A stretch of DNA of 64,000 nt, taken from contig JAKSYS010000007.1 in the NCBI GenBank assembly GCA_022925895.1, forward strand, positions 62,001 to 126,000, in the 5' to 3' direction. Below the pieces are notes generated by a model. It was not told the origin of the DNA, did not search any database, and worked only from the letters and a program-made list of their open reading frames with translations. The translations under genes and the position numbers were made by a program. How positions within the stretch are numbered: the stretch's first letter is position 1; each line of letters starts with the position of its first letter. Source of the DNA: Fragilaria crotonensis (taxonomy: Eukaryota > Bacillariophyta > Fragilariophyceae > Fragilariales > Fragilariaceae). Shown piece by piece: positions 22,900 to 36,100 of the stretch.

Positions 22900-23829
22900 A
22901 TGATGAGCTGCGCCATTCTGCTTCTCCTATCGACCCTAGCGCTCCTGAATCTTCAAAGCGTGCTCGCCTTTTCTCTTTCGACCAAACCGGTTTCCCAACT
23001 CTTGACTGAAAAATCATCTACGATTGCCTCTCTGAAAGATCTTGCCGCAAAACTAGTCGACATCACACAAGAACCCTACTCGAACGACGTCTTTTTCCTT
23101 CGCTACTGCCTCGCCAACGATGGTAGTGACGATGACGCACTGCTACAGCAACGACTCGTATCGAACCTGGCGTGGCGCTCAGGAGAAGGCAAGTCCATTT
23201 GCGATTCCGCCCAGCGTGCGTTGCAAGCGGCAACTGCCGATGGAGGATGGAACAATCGTCCCGTCATGGACGCATCCCCATCGGCCGACCGAATCTTGCA
23301 ATATTTGACTCCCAGTAACATTTTGACGACTGCCACCTCTCAAGGAGATTTGATTTGTTGCATTCGTGCCGGTGGTATCAACGATTCGGAGTTAATGAAA
23401 GCTGTCACTGTCGATGAAATGGTGGATTTCTTTCTCTACGCCAGGGAAGTTAATTCCTGTGTGGCCAATGCCCGATCGTTACAATCGGACAAGTTGGTGT
23501 GTCTGTTGACAGCCAATTCCTTGGAAGGCGTCCAGTTGGTCGGTGGCGAAGCCAAATTCCGATCGGCACTCAGTGCATCCTCCAAAAAGGCTGATCCACT
23601 CTACCCCAACTACAATGGTCCCACACTCCTTTTGAACCTTCCCAAATTGTTGGGTGCACTCGTCAAGTTGTTTACACCACTCTTCCCCGCCTCTGTGAGA
23701 GAACGACTTCGATTTGAATCTGGACCGTTGGGAGGCAACACGGATTTGACACAAATTTTACCAGGACGACCGGAGCATGACAAGTTTATCAATGATATTG
23801 ATCGCCTTGTCTACACGACGACCGGGTAA
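22900..23829 (+). CDS. CRAL-TRIO-like protein, probably plastid-targeted
   Basis: A 309-residue protein from the first ATG of a tandem pair at 22900 and 22903; the frame opens upstream only with a TTG. Residues 1-23 form a signal peptide (MMSCAILLLLSTLALLNLQSV), followed by LAF-SLST, which fits the Phe-containing plastid import junction of diatoms. The mature part begins with a CRAL-TRIO N-terminal-like helical region (NDVFFLRYCLAN; LVSNLAWRSGEGK) and ends with NLPKLLGALVKLFTPLFPASVRERLRF, like the end of a Sec14/CRAL-TRIO lipid-binding fold. A lipid or hydrophobic-ligand carrier role is inferred from the family only. No introns. The Sec14 assignment is by eye. Confidence 0.75.
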   Translation: MMSCAILLLLSTLALLNLQSVLAFSLSTKPVSQLLTEKSSTIASLKDLAAKLVDITQEPYSNDVFFLRYCLANDGSDDDALLQQRLVSNLAWRSGEGKSICDSAQRALQAATADGGWNNRPVMDASPSADRILQYLTPSNILTTATSQGDLICCIRAGGINDSELMKAVTVDEMVDFFLYAREVNSCVANARSLQSDKLVCLLTANSLEGVQLVGGEAKFRSALSASSKKADPLYPNYNGPTLLLNLPKLLGALVKLFTPLFPASVRERLRFESGPLGGNTDLTQILPGRPEHDKFINDIDRLVYTTTG

Positions 23830-25025
23830 TGGTAGTACAACTTTGGTCAAGTCATTATGACGATGATAATGATGATGATTCATTTTATGACAAGAATTCA
23901 AGACACTTAACGCTATGACCTGCCCTAAGCTAACTGTTGGTATGAACGATAATGATTTTTTCGGAGTTGACTATTTCGCCTATATGATGCGCTAGGATGT
24001 GGATCCGGAAAGCACAGAACGTTGGATTGCAGAGTTGTTCAAAATCGTGGAACCGAGTTCGTCTAACAAGATGTACTCTAAGATAACTGTGTTTTCTTGT
24101 CGTAAACAGTGTGCTCCGAGTATACTATAACGGTCACGGTCGCACCTAACTCTTTAGCAGAGGGAAGACTCAACAATGGAAGAAGCCTTACGTAGTCTAA
24201 TATAAGTGAATGCTACCGGTGCCGCATCGTAAGCTAAACACGACAGGAGCACTCTCTGCGATTATAAAACCCAATGTGCAGGTGATACGACGTGTACATA
24301 GAAGCTGGAGTCACCCGACACGATGTCCACATTTGATGGAGCAGCTATGGCACACTGGGGTGCTTGATGACTAGAAGAGGATGCAACGATTCAAAGCAGG
24401 TATCCAAGAAAGGTTCCTGGGCGTTAAGGTTAATGCATTAAACTGGATTTTGTACCTGAATTCATGCCATTGAAAGCAGTCGTATAGTTGCTGATATAAT
24501 CATTCTCTGTCCAGTCAGCATGGTTGGTAATCTTGAGGAAGTGTAACCATGATGTGTGCAAGAACCTTCCATGCAATCTCCAAACCACCAAGAAATAGAT
24601 ACCATTCAGGAGAAGGCCCTACCATAGATTGAGAACAACTCCTCTGGTACATTGGTTTTGATTCAGGGAGGAAAGACTCATTACTTCAAATATAACCAGT
24701 TTCTCAAAGTCTCAGATGCATACATTGCTGTATGGCTGCATGTATACCTTGCCAATGAGACACCAATGCTTGTGCTCCAATAACTCTTTGATTTCTCACC
24801 CATTTATCTTACCATAGCTAACATGCGCTTAGCAAAACAAATGGAAAAGGCTTTAACAAAAGTCGTGCAAAAGTATCTTGAGTATTACAAATATGAAATT
24901 GCTGAAGTGAGCTACATATGGAACACTAGACCAAATTTATGGTCATTGGTACAGAAGACCGCATTGATTGGTCATTGGTACTGGTACCCATGACTGCATT
25001 TAATGGTCATGAATAAATAGAAGAA
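23830..25025. other. Intergenic sequence, degenerate remnants
   Basis: No intact gene. A 58-residue open stretch near 24826-24997 (NMRLAKQMEKALTKVVQKYL) may be a decayed fragment of an unidentified element. The remainder shows frequent stops in all frames. Confidence 0.45.
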
Positions 25026-25138
25026 AGGGGAAATTGCTATTGTACCTGTTAACTTTGCAAACACCTGTTATCTTTGTTAATACACCTGTTTTCTACGTAG
25101 TTGTTGCAAAAATAAACGGTGGAATAGCAATTTCCCCT
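25026..25138. mobile_element. Miniature inverted-repeat element, 113 bp
   Basis: AGGGGAAATTGCTATT (25026-25041) and its exact complement (25123-25138) bound a noncoding interior that has three imperfect copies of an ACCTGTT motif. No clear target-site duplication was found, so the superfamily is not assigned. It could also be a stem-loop RNA. Confidence 0.6.
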
Positions 25139-25623
25139 AAAAGAAATCTAATTATCTAGGTTTGCACCGTCCCTGATCTTTTGACAGAACCAGCGTGTGT
25201 ATCCCGTCGTGGCCGTCCTGTATTCCAAGGCGGCGACGATCACGTTATGAAAAAATTTGTCAATTAAGTTTGTCGCTTCCCATCTCGACTCGTCTTCGTG
25301 AGGACGCCGATTTATTTAGTATCTTTTCCAATGGTTGTTCGCAGTAGCTAATGTCTAGTATTGCCGGCTCGGAGGCTATTCAATTGTCTGTACATTTCGG
25401 AAATCTCCGCCACCTCAGCTTCCCTAACATGTTGATTTTCTGAATCCTAACTGTCATGTATCATTTTATTCCTTGCCTTCCATTTTGTCTGAATGAGGAT
25501 GTGATTGGCTTTGATAATTGAGTGGATTCGATAGAAACCGATGTTGGATTTGGCTGGTCTTGAATCAAACATGTCTTCTTCCGCCTTGTACCTCCACTCG
25601 ATGCTTAATACCCTTTTACAGTG

Positions 25624-26221
25624 TTATCCCATCCGATAGTCTTCTGGTCTTGGAGTGCAGCGTTCGTGAACTTTAGACGGTGCGTATCTGGTCGGTCGGT
25701 GGATCATATACTTCAATTCCCTCCACCCAAGAGAGGATGCCATCTGGTATGTGTAGTATGATCTGAAGCACTGGATGGGTTCCTTTGGAGACATTATTTT
25801 TCTGAAAATGTTGAGTCCGGTATTGTGATCCGAATTCAAGCACCATTGAAGCACATGCGTTGTCGTCTCTTCTGTGTTCTTGCAGCAAGGGCCATGTCGG
25901 AGCTGTGAATCCTTTACTTGACAAACTCATTCCACCACATAACAGAAACATCATGGTGCATTATACCTGCATTTTCTTCTTGAATTGAGCCAAGAACATG
26001 CATTTGGTGACGGCAAGGAATGCCAATGCGCTCAAAGTGCATGCAAGAGCAGAGCAGAGAAGAATGCCATCCCGAGTGACAGACACTTTCCAAACCCTAG
26101 AGAAACACGGTATAAGCCCAAATGGAGGATTGTTCTCGTCGCGTTTTCCTGCAACCAGCCAGTAGTTCTCTCCAACCCTTTGACTTATGTACTTGCTTCG
26201 TAGCTTCCATTGTGCAATCAC
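25624..26221 (-). other. Decayed open frames, possibly a retroposon tail
   Basis: Several overlapping minus-strand frames run from 26221 to 25624. Segments include VWKVSVTRDGILLCSALACTLSA and, in another frame, CCKNTEETTTHVLQWC. The latter recalls the C-terminal Cys/His box of some reverse-transcriptase-bearing elements. The frames cannot be joined by a confident splice and lack a clear start. An uncharacterised host gene with introns is the alternative. No function is assigned. Confidence 0.25.
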
Positions 26222-26259
26222 CAGACCCTCTCCTATGTGAGTTAACTTCTGCGATGTAG

Positions 26260-26925
26260 TGAATAAATACTGTGGTACTGTACTTGGTACTGTACTGATG
26301 CACGGTTGTTAGGTGTGCGGTTTTGTTGACCGTGCTAGTGTTACGGCTGGTTGCAATAAAGGAAAACTTATAGTAGCCCACGTAGACCCTAGTACAAAAG
26401 AATAGCATTAACCCTGTCGACCTAAAATTATCACGTAGAATTGCATGCTTCGTTCGTCTCACAATGGCGCTCAAAGATCTCTCAAGATCTCCCTGGTTTC
26501 TTGAGCTGCCGTATTTCCACGAGAGGTTATAGACTTGTGTTCAAGTCCATGAATGAAAACCTTTTATGGAAATACGGCAGCAATGAAACTCACAAAATTA
26601 TGGCAACATCGGTTAACACGCAGCTGCGCTCATTGTAGAAATGCCACACGAGGGTCTCACGCGCCATGCTTTCCAAAAAAATTAACAACGAGAAGTTTAG
26701 TATGGCTCAGTGCGTAGAATCTTTAAATGTCAAATAAATCTATACGAGGGTCTACGCATCCTACTAAAATCATCCTCATGATGCAACCTGCTATAGCGAT
26801 TGCGTGAGCGTGTGAACTTACTTATCGTAAGATCTTATCTTCTTTACCCCTTTTACTCTCACGTAACTACTTTAGTACTTAGTCTTATGCAAGTGAAGCG
26901 TTAGTGTGACGACTAGATTTATACA
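26260..26925 (+). repeat. Left LTR of copia element, split by an insertion
   Basis: Begins TGAATAAATACTG and ends TATACA like the right LTR, but carries about 450 extra bp (about 26345-26790) that the right LTR lacks. The insert includes a 14-bp inverted repeat at 26506-26580. Confidence 0.8.
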
Positions 26926-29900
26926 GTTTATCAGACCCATGACGATAGTTACTGGAGCGGAAGAAGCAAGAAGGAGCGCGAGCGTTTCCTTTATTGCGTT
27001 TGTCATGTGGGTGTAATGAAATGTCGTTTGTGTTATTTCCTCTGGATAATGTCGACGACGGTCACTAGGGGCTCCGAGGTCACACAGCATTGATGATGAG
27101 AAGGAATCTTCCCATACATCCCCAGCGTAGCGAGCGGTCAGTAGAGGCTGATCACCTCGATGACATTTAGCTTATATGCGTGTAGCCCCGCGTATAATAA
27201 CCTAACGATGAATATCGCAGAAAATGGCTGAAGATCCCGTTGATCTAGTTGGTATGAACCATGTCCTTAATGTCATCGGATTTGAGGACATCAATGAAAG
27301 GGACAACATTATGGAGGCGGGACTTGCGCAGTTTGAGGACTTTTGTTACCTAGTTGAGAAGGATATTCGTGATATGGCAGATGAGTTTTGGGAAGCTTAC
27401 GCAGGCAAACGGTAGGATTTTTTTTGGACTTGGCAGGACTAAAAAGTTAATTGGCGTAATGCATTGGGTTCAGGACTGTTACAGAATTCGACATGGAGTT
27501 GGTTGCCACGAACTCAAAGGCGGCGGACCCGGGAAAGCTCAAGGATGAACGTAAGTGGCCCAAATGGGAGAAAGCGTTTACTAACTACTTATCGGTCATT
27601 CCAGGAGTCAGTGGGATTCCTCTCTCTTTCATTGTGAGGGAGCAGGATGAACCTACTACCCCCGGGATGGAGTACTCTACTTTTAACGAGCAAATGGTAC
27701 ACCGGGCACTGTTGACAGGTCAGTATTTTATCGCTGATGCCAGGAGGGTGCATAACCTCCTGGTTGGGTTTCTGCAGGGCGAAAACACAGAGAACTGGAT
27801 TCGCAACTTCGCGAAGTATCAGGACGGACGTCGTGACATGATTGCATTGCGACATCATTGTGCTGGTGAAGGTAATTCGACACGACGTATTGCAGATGCT
27901 GCCAAGCGAATTCAAAATATGCTCCATTACAAGACAGAGCGAGCGTTGCCCTTCAACAAGTTTCTAGATTCCCTACAGCGTATGTTCACGATATTTGAGG
28001 AGGAGAATGAACCATTAATGGAGCGCGCAAAGGTTGAGGAATTGTTGACAAAGGTCCAGAACACATCATTGGCGGCCGCGGTAGCTCAGTTGAGGTACCA
28101 ATTGAGTACCGAAAGCATTTCTTTTACCGTTGCTGTTAACCACTTAAACTCCAAGATTTTGCAGACGTCTGACTATCAGCTGGCAAGAAAGGTAAGCGCT
28201 TATGGTACTGGCGGTCGTGGCACTGGTCGCGGCGGTCGGTCTAGCGGACGTGGCGGTCGACATGCCGGTCGTGGACGAGGCGGCCGCAGTGGACGAGGTA
28301 CCAATGGATAGGCAGCGAATACAGGGTATTACTCTGTGGCGGAATGGGAAAAGTTGTCGTACGAAGAATGCGATAAAATTTGCAAGGAACGTGATAAGAA
28401 AGGAGAGCAGGGAGGTACTAAGCAAAACATTTCTGAGTTGACCACCAATCACCTGACCACAGCGATCATCAGCTCCGTTCAAAAGGCAGTTATGGCGGAT
28501 GACTCAAAGGATGACAACACAGCGTCAAAGAAAACCAATAAACAAGCCGGTAATTCATTTGGCGGAAAGGGGAGCGTGAAACGTACGAAGACCAGTGAAT
28601 GACTACAGGCCATTCCGACGGTGGCAGCGTATCAATCTACTCAGCGACGAACGGCGACAAATAAATTTGCGAACATCTCATCATACTCATCTAACATCTC
28701 TATCACCACAGCGCGGAATGAACTTGATTCTCACGCAGACACATGCGCTCTTGGATCTAACTTTGTACCATTGCATTACACTGGTCGCGTATGTGACGTC
28801 TCACCTTAAAACTCTAACACTTGCTTATCATCCTGAACGTGACGTACCCATTGTGACTGGAGCAACGGCGTACACGGACCAAGCGACAGGTCAGGTGTAT
28901 ATCCTGGTTATTAACAAAGGCTTATGGTTTGGCGAGATGCTCACGAACTCGTTAATTAACCCCAACCAGCAGTTAAGATACGCGGGCGTCGCAGTGCAAG
29001 ATAACCCTTTTCATCCTACCGACCCCATGGCGATTACACACAACGATATTGTCTTTCCTCTGCAATCTCAGGGGACCACCATCTTCTTTGACACGTCAAC
29101 CCCAACTCAATATGAACTCGATCACTCACCACATATTATACTTACCCTTGACACCAAATGGAATCCGCACACCGTACAGCTGGCGGCTGTGCAGTCTGCG
29201 GAGGCAAAAGACATGTTCGGTGGCACAGAGCCTGGTTTGCAACAGATATCCTTGGTATAATGTTTCGAAGAGATGGCGGAAAGTTTGCGGATGGAGCGGC
29301 AGATTTGCATGGTTGATGTTGAAGCGCACAAAACATTCATATCTAAAGAGCGACATCATGCGGCGGTTACGAGCGAAAATCTAAGCGAGAGGTGGAATAT
29401 CGGATTGAATCAAGCAAAACAAACGTTAAAAGCTACGACGCAACGAGGCGTCAGATCTGCAATATTACCTGTGAGCCGGAGGTACCGGACGGACAGAATG
29501 TACCACCAAAAGAAATTGCGGAATCAGAAATTTTACACTGACACATTGTTCGGGCGATGCAAATCCATATCAAACAACACGTGTGCACAAATATTTGTGA
29601 ACCAATCTTATTTTGTTATAGCTTACCCAATGGAGCAAAAGTGAATGGCTGGACAGGCGCTTCGCCAATTTATTCGTGACTTCGGAGTACCAGAACAAAT
29701 CACCTCCGACGGCACCAGCAAGCAGACTGGACCTAAGACAGAATTCATGCAAAATGTGAGGAAGTATGACATTGAGCGCCACATAAGTAAACCGCACCAA
29801 CCCCAGCAAAACAGAGCAGAATTGGTGATTCCGGAAGTCAAAGGCAATGGTTCCGGCAAATGACAAAGAAGCGAGTGCCCAAGAGACTCTGGGACTACGG

Positions 29901-32802
29901 TATAGTATATATATGTGAGGTCATGTCACTCACAGCAAACTCAAACTTTGCATTGGAAGGGAAAACTCCCTTGGAACAATTGACCGGCAAGACACCTGAC
30001 ATCTCAGAGTATCTTGACTTCAGCTTCTACAATTGGGTTTGGTATAAAGACAATGCCGGCATTGGTGACAATATGTTTTGAAGATGGCTTGGAGTCTCCC
30101 ATCGTGTTGGCAACCTGATGTCGTACTGGATACTTACAACTAACGGTAGAGTTATTTCTCGAACCACAGTGCAACGAGTGACAAATCTGGAATCAACCAC
30201 AACAGAAGTCAAGCAGCGGATTCAAGAATTTGATAAACAGATAGCGGAATTACTTAAGGACGATAATCATGTCATTCGGGAAGATAACAAACAACAACTA
30301 CAGGACTGGGACGATCACAGAGATCTTGACAATGACGGTGATTTTGCACAAACGTTTGGCGAAACGAAGATATCTGAAGCGGACGAAGATTTCACACCCG
30401 ATACCTTCGATGATCCATACGAATAAAGAAATAGCATTAGCGAGCGATGCGAACGAGGCGCAATTCGTTAGAGTGACTAAACAACTTCGTGATGCCGAAG
30501 GGCGTCAGATTGGGACCGCAAACGATAATCCATTGTTAGACACGAGAGAATACGCAGTCGAGTTTCGTGACGGTCACTCGGAATCTGTATCTGCGAGTCT
30601 TATTGCACAAAACTTGTACTCACAACTTGACGACAAAGGTAAGCACCACATCTTGCTCGCAGATATTGTTGACCACAGGCGAGATGAGCGAGCGGTCGAC
30701 AAACGGGATGCGTTTGTTACTACGAGAAACGGAGTCAAACGACAACGTGAAACGACGCAGGGATGGCAGTTACTATGCGAATGGAAAGACGGCAGCTCCA
30801 ACTGGGTTGCACTTAAGGATGCCCGTCAATCGTATCCGGTATTAGTCGCTGAATATGCGATTGCGAATCGAATAGAGGAACCAGCTTTCGCATGTTGGGT
30901 CTCTGACGAAACAAGAAGGGAGATCGAATCATCGCAAAGGTGAAGTCCAAGTATTGGCAGCGAACGCATAAATATGGTATAAGAATTCCTAAGACGGTAC
31001 AGGAAGCGTTGGCAATCGATAAGGAAAATGGTAATATGTTGTGGTGGGATGCTATATGTAAGGAGATGCAAAATGTTTGACCTGCGTTTGAGAAATGGGA
31101 GAAGAGAGAGAGGGCAAACTTCCACCTGCGTATCAGAAAATCAAGTGCCATTTCATATTTATCATTTAACATCAAGATGGGCGAGAATTTCCGGAGGAAG
31201 GCGCAACTAGTGGCGAATGGGAACAAGACAGAAACGCCTGCGTCACTGACTTATTCGTCGGTGATTTCGAGAGACTCGGTAAGAATTGCTTGCTAGCATC
31301 GCTCAATGAACTTGAGGTGCTGGCTTGTGATATACAAAATGCGTATTTGACGGCGGATTGTCGTGAGAAAATTTATATCATTGCCGGACCAGAATTTGGA
31401 TCCGAAGAAGGTAGTATCATGATCATTCGCAAGGCCTTGTATGGTTTGAAGTCCAGCGGGGCAGCGTTCCGGGCTCATCTTGCGGAGACGTTGTATGACT
31501 TGAGTTATTTGCCGTCGAAAGCGGATCCGGATGTATGGATACGACCAGCAATCAAGGAAAATGGATTTGAGTAATATGAAATGACGTTGGTTTACGTTCA
31601 TGATATTATGTGAATCTCTCACAATCCGAAGGCAACTATGATGGGAATTCAAGCGACGTTCAAAACTGAAGGATGACAAGATTGAGAAACCTGAGAATTA
31701 CTTGCGAGCGCAGATCATGCAGAAGGTAATTGACGGCCGGGAATGTTGGGCGATGATGTCGGAGCAATATGTTAAGGCGGCAATCGCGAAGGTGGAATCA
31801 ACATTGAACGAAAGAGGTCAGCGTTTACCCTCGAAGGCCACGACACCGATGTAATCGAATTACCGACCGGAGCTCGACACGTCAGCAGAGCTTAAGTTGG
31901 AAGGCATGCGTTATTATCAGGAACTGATTGGAGTCCTGAGATGGGCGATTGAGCTTGGTAGGATTGACATTGCTATGGAGGTATCGATGCGTTCTACTCA
32001 CCTTGCGTTACCCAGAGAAGGACATCTGCAGCAGGTGTACCACATATTCGCGTTTCTAAAGAACAAACCGAAGCGAACGATTGCATTTGATTCGCAGCAC
32101 CCAGATATTGAAGAGACCAGATTTATCAAATGTGATTGGCATGCTTTTTATCGAGGAGCGAAGGAGCCGATTCCAGGGGACGCGCCGGATCCTCGTGGGA
32201 ATGTTGTATCAACTCATTATTTGTTGATGCCGATCATGCAGGTGATCGTGTGACTCGACGTTCTCAATCCGGTATCTTACTCTTTGTTAACAGGGCACCT
32301 GTGATATGGTATAGTAAGCGACAGAATACCGTGGAGACATCCACATTTGGCAGCGAGTTTGTGGCGATGAGGTTCGCGGTCGAATTAATAGAGGCGTTGC
32401 GATACAAGTTGCGTATGTTCGGAGTGCCGATTGAAGGTCCTACGAACGTGTTTTGTGATAGCGAGGCTGTGACCAAGAATGCGATATTCCCTGAATCTAC
32501 ATTTAAAGAAGAAGCACAATGCGATCGCATATCATCGAACAAGGGAAGCCGTGGCGGCAGGAACGATAAGGGTTTTGAAAGAAGATGGGACGACGAATTT
32601 GGCTGACTTGCTAAGGAAGCCCCTCCCACAAGCGACTAAGGATTTCCTATGCAATCGATTCATGTATTGAGAGAGCCTAGGTTCATCAGACACCATGGGG
32701 TGTCTGGTTACCTCCTGGACATGCAAAGACATGTGGCTTGAATTTACCAGGTCGATTTGTGGCAAATAATACCTCGGTACCCTTGCTATTGTTCGAGGGG
32801 AC

Positions 32803-33042
32803 TGAATAAATACTGTGGTACTGTACTTGGTACTGTACTGATGCACGGTTGTTAGGTGCGGTTTTGTTGACCGTAACACATGCACTGTGCTAGTGTTAGC
32901 GATAGAATGATTGCGTGAGCGTGTGAACTTACGTATCTAGAGATCTTACCTTCTTTACCCCTTTTACTCTCACGTTACTCCTATAGTAAGTCTTATGCAA
33001 GCGTAGCGTTAGTGAGACAACTACCGGTAGTAGATATATACA
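32803..33042 (+). repeat. Right LTR of copia element, 240 bp
   Basis: Starts TGAATAAATACTGTGG and ends ATATATACA, with TG...CA ends; preceded by a GAGGGG purine tract. A 5-bp target duplication with the left side was not evident. Confidence 0.8.
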
Positions 33043-33177
33043 CCATACCGCCCGAATTTTGCCATCGTCTGCTGCATTGCAAATTGCAAGTCATGATCAT
33101 GGGACACTGACACGTGTGATCTTTTGACAAAATTACGTATACCTATATCATTTATCTCACCGGATATTTGATAAATC

Positions 33178-36100
33178 TCATGTGAGAATCTGGAAGTCTT
33201 TGAGTTTTGATCTTCTCAAGGCTATTCGGTCAAACCAGCGCAGGTCCCTTCCACCGATCTCACGCTCGACATAGTCCAACCAATACTCTTCCAAAACTAA
33301 CATTTGGTTCACGGACGGATATTGTGTCACCCCTAACCGTCGCATGGCCTGAGTTTCGCTCAGATTCCAATCAGACGTTTCGAACAGGACTGGTGCGGGT
33401 TGAAGGTGACGATAAAGGTCCGCTGGTAACTCCGTGATAGGTACAGTCCCCAAACCAATAGCCTCATACGTTCGGAAGCAATCGGGTCGGTCCCCATCAG
33501 GAGAAAGTATGAATCGGTGTCTTGCAATTTCGTCATAATACTCGGTATAGTTCAATTGTGGGCCCGACGGAATGTTCTGCCGTTTAACATTGGTCATACT
33601 GAGATATCCGTACATGATGCCCCCTGTTTTGCTATGGTTGGTGTCACTCTGGAGCCTCAAGATAGCCTTACTCAAGAATCCAAGTGGCCAATGGTGAGGA
33701 AGAATGCCGTAGGGCCAAGGCGCAAGTTTTGGATGGAGCGGCTGGCGAAAGTGATAACCAAGATTTTGAGAGAAAAGTCTGACAATGAATGAGGAATTCA
33801 ACAAGGTCGCTTCGGTTTCCTCCGGAATCAATTGTACAACATGGCGATGTTGGCCCACAATCAAGATGATTGGCAAGGTGATGTTTGGCAGAATTGTTTC
33901 AACAAAGTCTGTGAGCCCTCTCGTATTCACATAGATTGTATCGTAAGGTTCAATCTGCGATGACGTTTCCATATTTAAGTGTTGACTCGCATGATAGCCA
34001 CCAATACCTAAATCGTTCCCCGGAGCTAGAAAACAGTCAACAACTGATGCATCCGATCCACCGCCATGAAAAACCCACGCAGTAAGGTGGCAACCTGATG
34101 CAGCCGTTATGAGATTGACACCCCGTTCGGAAATTGTTCGTCCCAATGACTCAGAAAAGCGACCGAGACTGACCGCTGCTCCTGCAACAGGTTCCTGGTC
34201 AGACTTGGCTTCTCCAGTCGCAGGTTTATGCTCAGTCGTGGTATCGCTTATAACTGTTGAATTATTTCCGAACTTGCGATCCGAGATCTCTCTGGACACA
34301 AAGACTTCGCTCTGCGTACAGTGCGTGCACTCTCCAAGTAGGGAAAATGGGGTCACGTAACCGTGACCAAACAAGAGTTGTCGAACCGCCTCATCCTTCT
34401 GTGGATTGTTGCCGTCCATCTCAATCACGAAGATGTCGACGGGAACACTCCAGTCGAACGTCTCAAGAACAGTGAGTTCCCCTTCCTCAACATCCAAGAA
34501 GAAAAGATCCACGTAATCAATCCCATTCTTCTCGAACAATTCCGGCAGCAGCATGCACGGAACCTCCACCAACGCAAGGGACTCGTCGATAAATCGTTTT
34601 TTATGAGCAGCACTCATATCCTTTGCAGCACCACCAACTGCACCATGGTGAGCGGGTTGAAAGGAGATGGATTTCCCACGACAAACGGCTCCGAAGACGT
34701 TGGTTGCGTTGGGTCGGTTGACAACCATCTTCGCATAGTTGTCAGCAGATGCTTCGATCAGAAGGGCTTTCCAATGAAGGGCGTATTCAAAGAACCAAGA
34801 GTTACTGAAGGTTATTCCGTCCAAGCCTCCAATCTCAACCACAACTCCACGGCACTTGGGGTCTTCAGCGTAGAATTTGTGGAAGATTCTAGTATCCTCC
34901 GAGTACTGAGAGTAGAAAGGACGCTTAGGTTTGCAGTGCAGTTCGTCGTAACTGTAATTAGATCAATATCAACTTCCTGGTCGGACTTGGCTTCTCCTGC
35001 AACAGGTTCCTGGTCAGACTTGGCTTCTCCAGTCGCAGGTTTATGCTCAGTCGTGGTATCGCTTATAACTGTTGAATTATTCCCGAACTTGCGATCCGAG
35101 ATCTCTCTGGACACAAAGACTTCGCTCTGCGTACAGTGCGTGCACTCTCCAAGTAGGGAAAATGGGGTCACGTAACCGTGACCAAACAAGAGTTGTCGAA
35201 CCGCCTCATCCTTCTGTGGATTGTTGCCGTCCATCTCAATCACAAAGATGTCGACGGGAACACTCCAGTCGAACGTCTCAAGAACAGTGAGTTCCCCTCC
35301 CTCAACATCCAAGAAGAAAAGATCCACGTAATCAATCCCATTCTTCTCGAACAATTCCGGCAGCAGCATGCACGGAACCTCCACCAACGCAAGGGACTCG
35401 TCGATAAATCGTTTTTTATGAGCAGCACTCATATCCTTTGCAGCACCACCAACTGCACCATGGTGAGCGGGTTGAAAGGAGATGGATTTCCCACGACAAA
35501 CGGCTCCGAAGACGTTGGTTGCGTTGGGTCGGTTGACAACCATCTTCGCATAGTTGTCAGCAGATGCTTCGATCAGAAGGGCTTTCCAATGAAGGGCGTA
35601 TTCAAAGAACCAAGAGTTACTGAAGGTTATTCCGTCCAAGCCTCCAATCTCAACCACAACTCCACGGCACTTGGGGTCTTCAGCGTAGAATTTGTGGAAG
35701 ATTCTAGTATCCTCCGAGTACTGAGAGTAGAAAGGGACGCTTAGGTTTGCAGTGCAGTTCGTCGTAACTGTAATTAGATCAATATCAACTTCCTGGTCGG
35801 ACTTGGCTTCTCCTGCAACAGGTTCCTGGTCAGACTTGGCTTCTCCAGTCGCAGGTTTATGCTCAGTCGTGGTATCGCTTATAACTGTTGAATTATTCCC
35901 GAACTTGCGATCCGAGATCTCTCTGGACACAAAGACTTCGCTCTGCGTACAGTGCGTGCACTCTCCAAGTAGGGAAAATGGGGTCACGTAACCGTGACCA
36001 AACAAGAGTTGTCGAACCGCCTCATCCTTCTGTGGATTGTTGCCGTCCATCTCAATCACGAAGATGTCGACGGGAACACTCCAGTCGAACGTCTCAAGAA

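Larger units (their letters stand above)
26260..33042 (+). mobile_element. Ty1/copia LTR retrotransposon, old and broken
   Basis: A fossil element of about 6.8 kb on the plus strand. Parts in order: left LTR (26260-26925, itself carrying an insertion), gag-like region with an Arg/Gly-rich tail (about 27224-28310), protease region near 28720, integrase remnants (about 29270-30060), reverse transcriptase (about 30950-31680), RNase H (about 31900-32670), a purine-rich tract just before the right LTR, and right LTR (32803-33042). The order integrase before reverse transcriptase marks Ty1/copia. The body carries many breaks, probably ten or more. The LTRs differ at roughly a tenth of positions in their 3' halves, so insertion is not recent. 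A related fragment lies at 44385-45955. Confidence 0.9.
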
